Notes under the pieces: generated by a model | What the model was told of the DNA's origin: nothing | What the model saw: the letters and a program-made list of their open reading frames with translations, nothing else | The model's database searches: none | Assembly (NCBI RefSeq): GCF_032854445.1 | Contig: NC_088296.1 | Span: 17,783,485 to 17,847,484, forward strand | DNA: 64,000 nt | Source of the DNA: Liolophura sinensis | Taxonomy: Eukaryota; Mollusca; Polyplacophora; Chitonida; Chitonidae | Reading direction: 5' to 3' | Shown: positions 22,990 through 33,600 of the stretch, piece after piece | How positions within the stretch are numbered: position 1 is the stretch's first letter | How the letters are laid out: each line of letters opens with the position of its first letter | Made by a program: the position numbers and the translations under genes

Positions 22990-25380
22990 TGAAGATACTG
23001 ATATATTTAGTAACAATATACTTAAAACTATGTCCACTGCGGCCAATAACTCTGCTCCAAAATCATCCGGAGTAGTTCATTCCAAGAAGCCGATACCGTG
23101 GAGGACGAATGAGTGTTCAGCAGCTATCAAAGAGCGCCTTTGCCGGAAGAACCGAGCACAACGTAATAGATTAATAGATGATATCATATTATACAAGAAA
23201 GCTAAAGCTATAGCACAGCGTAAAGTCAAGCGAACACAGAAGGAATACTGGCGGAAGTATTGTTCTAGTCTTAATGTCATGGCTACCATTAAATCTGTGT
23301 GGAATAAAGGTAATTCCATTAAAATTAAAACAACTAAAGGTAATATTTCCACAATTATATCTGATGGGGTAGAAAATGTGACCAGTGAGGACAAAGTTAA
23401 TATACTGGTTGATACGTTCTATTTTGTATTCTCTTCGGACAACTATAATCTAGATTTTGTCCCACATAAAAATGATCATGAAGACATGCACCCTTAGATA
23501 TAGCGTTTAATACCTTACTATTACTGACGACTTTAGCATTACAGGCCTGAATCAGTCTTTGTCTTTACCTGCGGATTCTTCCCTTGGGGAAGACGGCATT
23601 ATGTATTCAAAGATTACAAAGTTACCTGACCACTGTCTCAACACTTTACTTTTGTTGTATAATACTGTATGATCAAGCATGAAGTTAACGTCCACATGGA
23701 AGAGAGCCGTAGTCACTCCGGTCCCTAAACCTGGAAAAGATGATTCTCTCCCATCTTCACATCGGCCCATAGCTCTGACGTCATGCATCTGTAAAACTAT
23801 GGAAAGAATGATTAATTCCTGTCTAATATATTTCTTACCTAAAAATAATGTTCTGACCTCCGTACAGAGTGGATTCAGGTTTGACATGTGATAACACTCG
23901 AAACCGATATTCGTAATTGTTTTTCAGTTAAAGAGTATTTATTTGCTGGGGTACGGCCTGGAGGACGGGTGTGTTGATGAAACTGAAAATGTTAGGATGC
24001 ATCAAGGATTTTTATCTGATCGTTTAATTTAAGTTCGTGTTGGTCGGCATTTCTCTCATCTTCGTCCTGGAGAGAATCGGGTGCCACAGGGGAGTGTTTT
24101 GTCACCCGCTCTTTTTAATATAGCTGCTAATGATCTCCCGGAAGCTATACCTCCTAGCATTAAATGTTCATTGTTTGCTGATAATAAAGCTTTATGGATT
24201 CATTCTCGAAATATCAATGTTTGCAAAATATATATTCAGCAAGGAATAGATGCCATCATTGAATGAGGTGATAAATAGGTTCTTTCCGGTATCTTGGGGC
24301 AATACTCGATAAGCATTTAACTTGAAATACCAACATAGAACAAATAATTAATAAATCTCATCAAGTATTAAATATCATGAGAAGTGTATCTGGGAAATCC
24401 TGGAGGAGGGGGAGGGGAGCAGACAGATAATACATTCTTTTACTATATCGTTCCTTAATTCGTTCTCGACTTGAAAACTGCCGGGAAGCGCATGACTCTG
24501 CTTGTAAGACACTTAAGGGTGGGCTGGTTTCGATTCAGTGCGGTGCGGTGCGGATTTGTACCGGGTGTATACGATCGACGCCACTAAACGTCATGCGGGC
24601 TTTCTGTAAGGAGTGGCCCTTGTACATCCGTTAGATTCCCTCTCGTCCTTAGGTCGTTTGTTAATAAGTCTGCTGGTCTTCAATCTTCATGTTATGACTG
24701 TTCATATGATTTACAGGATTCTCATGCAGTGCCTTTCAGTTTAAGATCCAAACAAATTTCTTCTTTATTGCAGTGTAAGGATTTAAATCTTCAGTTATCT
24801 TTTGTACCTCACTTCCTCCTGTGGTAGATCAAGGATCAATTTTATTGTAATTGGTCAAAATATCTTCACGTGTTTACAGACGCTTCAAGATGCCCCGATA
24901 CCTGATTAGTGGATGCATCCTTCACCAAACCAGAGTTAAAGTATAATAAATCGTTTAGTTTATCTGATTTAATTTCAGTTTTTACAGCTGAACTGAGTGC
25001 CATTATATGTGCTTTAAATTTTCTGTTAGATTTAAAACCGGTCCGAGCTGTTATTTTTACAGATTCATTGTCTTCCATCACCAGTTGTACCAGGGAAACG
25101 TCATACAGTACAGTGCGAAATTTAGATGACTCACCTAAGAAGTATGTAAAAGGCGGTCAGGTGTAATTCTTAATGTAAACAATCCCTGTTTTAAAAAACT
25201 CTTTCTAACCAATGAGTCAGACAAGCGTTTCAGGGCATGAAAAGACTTCGTAAAAAATGTCAACTAAGTACATGAACAAGAGGATGGTTTCCAGCCTATA
25301 TCACGTGCTCTCCTCCATTTAGTAAAGGTAATGGCTGTGACGTTGTAGTTCAACGAGTGAATCTAAGCTGACACATCTAC
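22990..25380 (+). pseudogene. Dead non-LTR retrotransposon (LINE; RT plus RNase H)
   Basis: 5'-truncated LINE ORF2 remnant with several frameshifts and stops. A Lys/Arg-rich region before RT lies at 23030-23497. The RT fingers at 23679-23891 carry TWKRAVVTPVPKPGKDD and HRPIALTSCICK. The palm is at 24081-24266, with PQGSVLSPALFNI and LFADNKALW. The catalytic FADD of the family reads FADN here, so the second Asp is lost. An RNase H domain follows at 24868-25166 (FTDAS, FTAELSAI and FTDSLSS). The RNase H domain points to the I/Nimb/Ingi-like group of LINEs. The endonuclease is not seen. The element is inactive. Confidence 0.88.
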
Positions 25381-25520
25381 ACTCAAAAAATGAGTCTGTT
25401 AAATTTAACATGGAGTCTGATGTCTGAGTGATACTAGAATGTATTCTGTTTTTACATTCTGGCATCACTCAGATAGCAGACTTTCTGTTAACATTGACAG
25501 ATTAATGTTTAAGTCTATGT
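25378..25520. mobile_element. MITE-like element with terminal inverted repeats
   Basis: The left end CACTCAAAAAATGAGTCTGT, followed by TTAAATTTAACA, partly mirrors a right end TGTTAACATTGACAGATTAA. Same family as 47324-47541. It abuts the 3' end of the LINE remnant. Confidence 0.5.
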
Positions 25521-25678
25521 AGGGCTGGAAAAGTGAGCCCAGGGAAGCCGGGCATTTCATTTACTAAGCGTTAACACAGACACTGTAGAGGCACTGTCCG
25601 TTAATGTACCTGTTACTGCAATAACTCTGTATCATAAGTTAGTATACAGGCTATAAAACGCAAGTAGTCAGTTATAAT

Positions 25679-25920
25679 ATTTTATTTGTTTATTTGATTG
25701 GTGTTTTACGCCGTACTCTAGAACAATTCACTTATACGATGACGGACAGCATGATGGTGACTGGAAACGAGCAGAGCCAGAGGGAAATCCACGGACATCC
25801 GCAAGTTGTTGGTAGACCTTCTCACGTACGGCCGGCCGGAGAGGCCGCCATCATGAGCTGGATTTGAACTCATGGCGACCGCATTGGTGAGAGGCTTCTG
25901 GGTCATTGCGCCGCGCTCTC
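25679..25920 (-). mobile_element. SINE, head slightly truncated
   Basis: Major SINE family in minus orientation: TTGATTGGTGTTTTACGCC at the left, and a B-box region with GCGACCGCATTGGTGAGAGG near the right end. The terminal part of the tRNA-like head is missing. Confidence 0.85.
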
Positions 25921-26765
25921 TGTTGTGATAAGTAGAATGAAAACGTAAAAAATAACAGTCACTAACTTGAAACACGCGATGATATGATAAATAACGTAAG
26001 GCTTGGCATTGACATACAGCATATTTTCCACATTTTTGGTTAAACAGTAAGGAGATAGGTACTGGGGCTGTGGTAGATGCCGATTGAGCAAGGCGTGCTA
26101 AGGTGTGCTAAGATGTGCGCACTTTTAACAGCAACTGGGGATACCCGGGTTAAAAGGAAAGGAAAAGCATACCAGGATATGGGCTAATCCTACCTCAGCG
26201 GTATTATATACGCTTACTGTTAGCTGACGTCACATACATATTCTCGTCCATCGCTCCGTACTCTGTAGACAACTAGCTACTCTGTACTCATCTTCGCATC
26301 ATCGGTACACAATTTTTAAAACATCTGTATTTTAAAAAATGCAGTTTATCAGAAGATGTCAGGAATCAGTAACAATCATTCATCGCACAGAAAATGCTGT
26401 TCTTTCTCCACGTCAACGGTATAAAGACAAACCCGTCAAATGTTACGAGGGCAGCCCATGAATACAAATGTGCAGGGGGCTCTCGCAATATTGCATCAAT
26501 TTCTGTCTTTTTTCTGATATGATGTTATGATTCTTCTGGTTCTGATAAAGTGGGGGCTTATAAATTGAAAGACTCCGACTGCAGAAGACCAAGAAATAAA
26601 AATGCACAGTTGAAAAGAAGGAAAAAGAAAGAAATTAAAACGCACAGTTGAAAAGAAAAAAAAAACGCTATGTCCCATTTACGGCTCCGTATAGTTTTGC
26701 TCTGATTGTTCATTATACCGTGAAAACTGACAATGTATACAGCCCCTGGCTTAAACAGAGTGAGT
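25921..26765. other. Gene-free interval
   Basis: No exon recognised. The frame at 26496-26678 is low complexity. Confidence 0.45.
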
Positions 26766-26767
26766 TA

Positions 26768-26935
26768 AGTATTTACGCCTGGGGTTTTACGTGGTAAAGA
26801 ACAATTTTCATATGTCAACGAGGAGTCATTGTGTGTGTACATATACCGTGTCTTCTTGCTGTTGCCACTGAAGTATCATGCCGTAGACACCAGACATGAC
26901 ATATCACACTGACACAGTATACCGACTGACTGACT
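26768..26935. repeat. Dispersed repeat R3, copy 1
   Basis: Shares GGGGTTTTACGTGGTA, CATATACCGTGTCTTCTT and AAGTATCATGCCGTAGACAC with 53695-53885, where the equivalents are GGGGTTTAACGTGGTA, CATATACTGAGTCTTCTT and AAGCATCATGCCGAAGGCAC. Probably an interspersed element read in reverse. Confidence 0.7.
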
Positions 26936-27260
26936 GAGGTATAACCTTTTTAACACGTGACTGAGCTGTAACCTCTGTGACATCAATGGGGTTTAACCTT
27001 TATGACATGAATGAGGTTTAACCTTTATGGCACGAATGAGCTGTAACATTTTGCACATGACAGAGGTATAACCTTTATAACATGAACGGATTATAACCTT
27101 TGTGGCATGACAGAGGTATAACCTTTATGGCATAAATGGGGTATAACATTTATTACATGACAGAGGAATGACCTTTATGACACGAATGGGCGTATAATCT
27201 TCATGACTTGACGGAGGTGCAGTGTATAATCTCTATGAAATGAATGAGTTTTAAACTTTC
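26930..27260 (+). repeat. Degenerate tandem repeat of about 30 bp
   Basis: About 10 imperfect units of the form ATGACAGAGGTATAACCTTT with substitutions (GAATGAGG, GAACGGAT and similar). Confidence 0.85.
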
Positions 27261-28505
27261 AAACATAATAGGCGGCAAGCTTTACAACGAGAGATTCTAG
27301 GATTGCTCGCAATCAGATAAAGTCAGCTATATGTACAAATTTCTTCACCTCTTGTTAGGTGCTTCTTGAAATAAACGGCAGTAGAAGTTGCAAGAGCAAA
27401 CAACAGCGTCGTTGATGAAGGGCCTGACCGTTGCAGTTAGGCAGCGTTTTTTGACCCTCTGCTCCACAGACTTTGGATCACACAGCTTTGAGCAGGGAAC
27501 TGCGAACTTCTGGCCGTGTCACAATGCGTACACAACTGGGTAGGATACAGCAGTAGCGTGTCAGGGTGAGCTAGCAAGAAAACCGCCTCTGGACAGTTAT
27601 TGCCTTAACAAGAATATTGTGACTTTGCATTATTTTTGTTCACAAAAGTCAGACTTCTTACGAAAAAATCTGAATGAAAGACTGTTATAATTGAGGAGGT
27701 ACTTCTATGTTCGGTGCAGTTCCCTGAAGTCGGTGTAGTCAGCTAGATCAAATTCATACACCCATGCAGAACCGCTAAATTACGACGCTTGTGTGCACAA
27801 TCATCAACCTGAAAGAGCGCCAAACTAAACAATCGACCCCTTAAACAAGGAATTCATTGGCTGGGTATCAGGCATTTTTTGTATTTTCTCATTGTCACAT
27901 AGCTTAACACCGATAGTACGGGAGAGCGCCTAGGTTTTGTGACGTCACTCTACATAGCTCTAACTTGGCAAAATGGCGTCACCAGTACTGAGAGCCCAGG
28001 TACTGGGGATAGTTCGCTATTTACTGTGTTGATAAAAAGTGTAGATTTTTAAAATAAATATTTTTATAACATCTCTGGAATACTACTTTATTAAATAATT
28101 CAGTTTTAATGGCTGACTTTATCTTCACTTAAAAGTTAATTCACCTTGAATAATGAACTTTAAGTGGCTTGAAAGAAACAACATTGTTGTTTCATGTATC
28201 TGTGGTTATGTATCATTGCCAAAGTGTCCTGGTATATGGAGGACCCCTGGGTGACTGGAGTAAACCATACAACCCTCGCCATGCACGTGACAAACATCTT
28301 CAACCAAATCCCCTGCTGGCACAGCAATAGATAGATTCGAGAAAACAATGGAGCCATTCTATCCTATCAGAAATTTATATCTATCTTAGCCAGAACTTTT
28401 AAGATTCTTTTCATTTGTTTTATTTAACAAACATTTAGAAATGTACATGTAACAAATCCTGAATAAATATGTACCATAATTATTACAAAAAGATATGAAT
28501 ATCAA
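27261..28505. other. Gene-free interval
   Basis: No gene called. A minus-strand frame from 28357 ends at 28160 and has a plausible acceptor near 28319, with 51 codons to a stop in phase 0. It could be a final cytoplasmic exon of the upstream EGF receptor gene, but it has no recognisable motif. Confidence 0.3.
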
Positions 28506-28509
28506 GTAT

Positions 28510-29000
28510 GATGGTTGCAATATGTGATATTAATGCTATTCCTGACTGTACCGGTCATGAAATTAAGGCAAATGGTGGCAATGTGTGATATTAATGCTAT
28601 TCCTGACTGTACCGGTCATGAAATTAAGGCAAATGGTGGCAATGTGTGATATTAATGCTATTCCTGACTGTACCGGTCATGAAATTAAGGCAAATGGTGG
28701 CAATGTGTGATATTAATGCTATTCCTGACTGTACCGGTCATGAAATTAAGGCAAATGGTGGCAATGTGTGATATTAATGCTATTCCTGACTGTACCGGTC
28801 ATGAAATTAAGGCAAATGGTGGCAATATGTGATATTAATGCTATTCCTGACTGCACCTGTCATGAAATTAAAGCAAATGGTGGCAATGTGTGATATTAAT
28901 GCTATTCCTGACTGCACCTGTCATGAAATTAAAGCAAATGGTGGCAATGTGTGATATTAATGCTATTCCTGACTACACCTGTCATGAAATTAAAGCAAAT
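28510..29000 (+). repeat. 61-bp tandem array
   Basis: Eight copies of a 61-bp unit containing GATATTAATGCTATTCCTGA and GTCATGAAATTAA. Copies 1-5 (GTACCGGTC) and 6-8 (GCACCTGTC, ACACCTGTC) form two sequence classes. A partial repeat of the right flank (AAATCACGGAAGGATTTCAA) occurs at about 28997 and 29120. Confidence 0.95.
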
Positions 29001-29384
29001 CACGGAAGGATTTCAATAAGATTAAGTATTGCATTAAAACCAAGGCATGAAAATACAAAGCTTACGACGGCTGAGTAATTTGTTTTATTCCGGTAGATTT
29101 TACTATGTACATGTATGTGCAAATCACGGAAGGATTTCAAAGCGATTAAATATTCCAGTAAAACAAAGATATGGAAGTACAAACCCAACGTTGTGGGGGA
29201 GGTGGGGATAAGAGACGTAATTGTAGGTCTGCTAGGTCATTTCACGATCTTTCATCTTCCGTCTGCTTGGACACCTGAAGATGAAGTATAAAGTATTTAA
29301 TTTCTAGTTTCCTTAAAACTGTCACAACTACACACAGATGGAATTTGGCTTTCCCTACTTTTACATCTTATTGAATCTAGATTA

Positions 29385-29850
29385 CCATCACATTTGTCAT
29401 TTGAAGCAGTCATCATTTTTGTTTTTTTTTTCCATTCCACACATCAAATGACTCATTACACTTTGTCATCACTTTTGTCCTTGCCTAATTTTACATCACA
29501 TTTGTCATTTTACTCTGCCATCACTTTTGTCTTTTTCTAATTTAACATCACAATTGTCATCTTACTCTCTCATCACTTTTGTCTTCCTCCAAATCTCATG
29601 TGTCATTTTGCTCCGCCGTCACATATGTGTTTTGTGTGTTTTTGTTATCTAACATCAGATTTTCCAAACACTTCACTGACGTCACACGTGACATTTGTCC
29701 TTCAGTCCACTGACATTAACTTCATTGGGCTAATGTTATGTATGCTCCTTCATAGTCTCACATTACGTTTGTCGTTTTCTATTCCTCGATCATGTTTGTC
29801 CCTCATTTCATTGACGTCACATTTGCCCTGTCCTAACGCTTGCGTCTTAC
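29385..29850 (+). repeat. Degenerate T-rich tandem repeat
   Basis: Irregular repetition of words such as CATCACTTTTGTC and ACATCACATTTGTCATTT at about 55-65 bp spacing. An open frame at 29598-29969 lies across it and is not considered a gene. Confidence 0.7.
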
Positions 29851-29859
29851 ATTCGTCTT

Positions 29860-30300
29860 TAGTTCGTGGTAGTCGTGGTAGTCACGAATCAAGGTATCCT
29901 AGTGACAGTCACGGACAAGGGATTCCAGTGGTGACCTCAGGGTCAAGGGATTCAAGTGGTAGTCAGTGAATCCAGAGATTCCAGTGGTAATCAGGGAGTT
30001 GAGGGATGCCAGTGGTAGTCACGGAATCAACGGAGTCCAGTGGTAATCATGGGGTACAGGGATCCAATGGTAGTCACGAAGTCAAGGAATACCAGTGGTA
30101 ATCACGGAATCAAGGGAGTCCTGTGGTAATCACGAAGTCAAGGAATACCAGTGGTAGTCACGGAATCAAGGGAGTCCTGTAGTAATCACAGAGTCAAGGG
30201 ATTCCAACAGTAGTCACGGAATCAGATCATCAGATCACCAGTTCAGTGGAGTCAAAGTGTCAAGGGAGTCTTGGTCACATATTGGTTGGAGTCAAGAAGT
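29860..30300 (+). repeat. Degenerate tandem repeat of about 30 bp
   Basis: About 13 imperfect units of the type GGGATTCCAGTGGTAATCA and CGGAATCAAGG. Confidence 0.85.
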
Positions 30301-30508
30301 CAGTGTTACATCTCCGATTTCATTTCCTTCACGGAACGCGTAATATGCAAGGCTTTGACGCTTCATATTCATCAACAATGCAAACTGATCATCCACGAAT
30401 ATAGAAATATCTTAGAAAAAACAGTGCCCTAACAAGCATTCGAGGACCAGTGTTTTTTGAAAGGAGATGAGGTTTATTGCACAAGGGCCACATCAGTTGT
30501 ACTCTTAC

Positions 30509-30690
30509 CTCAGTGATTCGATAAAAAGGATTCATCCCTTGACGCAGTCTTCTGTACCAGCGGTGTCCCTTGACAGTGGCGATGACTGCATACAAAATCA
30601 CCGCGGCGCAAATTACCGCCATTACAATCACGCCAGTCAGAAGACCATTCGATGACCGTTGATTTTTAGAGTTAGTAGGTCTATCTACCG
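30509..30690 (-). CDS. Receptor exon 11: transmembrane helix and NPFY tail
   Basis: 182 nt, entering in phase 1 and leaving in phase 0 at a gtaaga donor. A polar linker (TVDRPTNSKNQRSSN) is followed by about 25 hydrophobic residues, a basic stop-transfer segment (KGHRWYRRLR), and MNPFYRITE. If the donor were not used, the frame would run into intron for 40 codons to a stop at 30389. A further exon below 30509 is therefore expected but was not identified. Confidence 0.8.
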
Positions 30691-33600
30691 CTACAACAAA
30701 GGATATACAGTTTGCAATTACATGTTTTAGGAAGCGCAGAAACACGAATGTTTTCCTAACACTGTAAAGCCAAATTGTTAAGTTCAAAGCAAACTTCCTT
30801 AATGATTACATTCAGATTATGTTTCTTTATTTATTTTTTATTTAATTGCTGTTTAAAACCATATGTAAGATCTAGTTTTGCGTATATGATAAAGGTCAGT
30901 CTAATGGGCGAGCAATGCCCTGGGTAAAAAGCATTGACCTTTGGCATTTGTTTGACCAAGGGTAGTATTTAACGAAGTAGTGATTGCCATTTCTTACAAA
31001 TATAATACATGTAAAGCTGGCACTCGTCACAGTCAACTGCAATGCTCTTCTCTGCTGTACGCGATCGCTGTCCTTCACCGTGTCTTATGTGTACATGCAT
31101 TTTTCACGTCGAGTGGCATGTTCTTCATACCTGTCCTTGTGAAGTCTACGTGTTGTCTGTCCAATATGTTTAATAAAATGCGTAAGTTAAGGCAAGGGGA
31201 GTTTCTATACTTGTGGTTGTTTAAATATACTGTGCTTATTAGAAATCACTTTTATTGCTGCGTTTTTTTTTACACTTATTTAACGAAATTTGACAGCTAC
31301 AAGAGGACAGGTCATGGTTGATTGCTGTATTTCAGTTAGAATTTACCATGCGCATTTGGAATTGCTATTTGTCTAATGTAGGCGGTAAACAGCTGGCGGT
31401 GATGTAGTAGTCGACGGTGCTTGCCTTTAAATGTCTGGGACGTGCTAGTTGGGGATTCACAGAGGGAGTGTATAGACTTCCAGCCTTCACTGTTTTGTTT
31501 ACACTTGCTCATTGCTTGCGCAGCCAAGGCCTCGTTGAACACCAACTGCATTGCAGGTATACGGTACGCATGTCGGTATATCGCACGGCTGAAAATTCAC
31601 AGGGTTTGTCAAAGGTCCACACCTATGTACACTGTAACCTACACCATGGGTGAAACGTCTTTCTCCGCCAGTTGTATACAAGTTTAGAATCGTCATACAA
31701 AGGTTGATACTTATATATGATATTACGTTGTTCTATCTTTTCGCCTTTCATCTCTGTGAAAACTAAGGAAAAAAAAAACCCATCTGACTCGTAAATCGAC
31801 ATCTTGGTTCCGAGTTAGGCCTACAGGCGATATCACGTTCGTTTTCCATTTCACCGGCCTCAAATATTTAACAGAACGTGATCATATCTTCGAGTAGTCA
31901 AACTTACTTTCTTGGCAGATGTCTCCTTTATATCCGGCAGCGCAGGCGCTTTCATCACACGTTCCGTTGATATGGTTACAAGAGAAAACGTTTTTACAGT
32001 GACATTCGTTCTTACATTTATCTCCGAAACGGCCGGTCGCACATTCTAAAACAAGACAATGATATACAAGTACGTGGAAAAATAATGTGCCATTTGTGCA
32101 AAAGAGAAAATTGACATCGTTCTCAACGAACCAGAGATTCGTCGTTCTCATCAAATCAGACATTCTTTGTTCTCACCAAAGTAGACATTCATTGTTCTCA
32201 GGAAATCAGACATTCTTTGTTCTCACCAAAGTAGACATTCATCGTTCTCATCAAACCAGACATTCATCACAAACAGTGACTTGAACATCATAATTATTAT
32301 ATAATTATGCAACATTTTAATGCTTGGATATTAGTTAGCACAATCTCTTTGTTATATTTGTTTTCTGGCTTCGCTCTGAGAAGATAAAATGAAACACAAA
32401 TGATGCCATAGCACCCAAATTCACGTGTGGTCACGTGCGCATGCGACTGTCTGTGTGTATGTTATCTGTTACTATAATTTTCTGACTAAGTATTCCTAAA
32501 TGGTCAAACCTTCTTGGCAGTTATCTCCCTTGTATCCAGCAGCGCACCCATATTCATCGCATGTTCCGTTGGCATGGTTACACGAGGTAGCGTTCTTACA
32601 GTGACAGAAGAACTGGCATTTTTCTCCAAACCGACCGGTTTCACATGCTAATGAAAAAAAAAGTGTACAAAAAATATAAACCTGGGAAAATTTTCCACAA
32701 TGTTCTAAAGAATCGTTTCCCGTGTGCGTCGTCAATATTACAAATTCAGTTTGTTGCAGCACTCTGATCATTGACTCATAGGCTATTTATCTACATACTC
32801 CTCACATCGCATGCGCCGTTCATTACGTTTGCTTTACATCACTGCCAAATTTTCAACAGAAATCCTGCACTACCTCTGAGTGACTGTGCTCATTTTGATG
32901 GGGCAGGAATTGATGTCAGAAAGCACAAAAACTCTCTTTCTCTCTCAACTCTTTCTTCTAATAATGCTTGATACACATGTACATTCTCTTTATCTAAATC
33001 TCACAAAGGTGCACACGGACACATTAAATAATTTTATTTTAGAGTGTTGATTAAATGTACACGTGCGGACATCAGTAATGATGTTCAAACAAGCCCATGT
33101 TTGTCGAGCAATCTCCTAAGTCCAAGCTTCTCTACTGGTCTTCATGGTGACAGTGATGTATAGTGAGCTCAGCGACACAGGTGGTAAAAGAAGTATGACT
33201 TCGCTTTTGCTTTGTCCCCAATATCTGTGTTCAAACGCTTCGATCTTCGAATTTTTGCAAAAGTTTTGGATATAGAGACTCATGACTCATAGTGTCACAT
33301 GAACAGGTGAGACAGATCTGTATCCATGTCAGCCTCCATTGAGTCTTGTCTGTCAGCAGAGAACACAGATCTCCATGGTGAGAACACAGCGAACGACAGA
33401 TCCAGAGTCTAGCCTCCTTATGCTACACATTTACAAGACTCCCACCGTCCCGGCCGCCAACCCAATGAATGAGAGCCCCAAGTGAGTCCGGCCTACACAT
33501 GGCACAACCCGGATAACCTGGCTTACAACTCATCGTATTACAGCCTTAAATGAGTTCGGCCCACACATGCGACAAGAATCTAGAAATCCCGGTTGACAAA

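Noticed and set aside
28160-28357. Possible terminal exon of the receptor gene
   Set aside because: Phase and acceptor are acceptable, but no motif or codon signal supports it and the distance crosses several tandem arrays.
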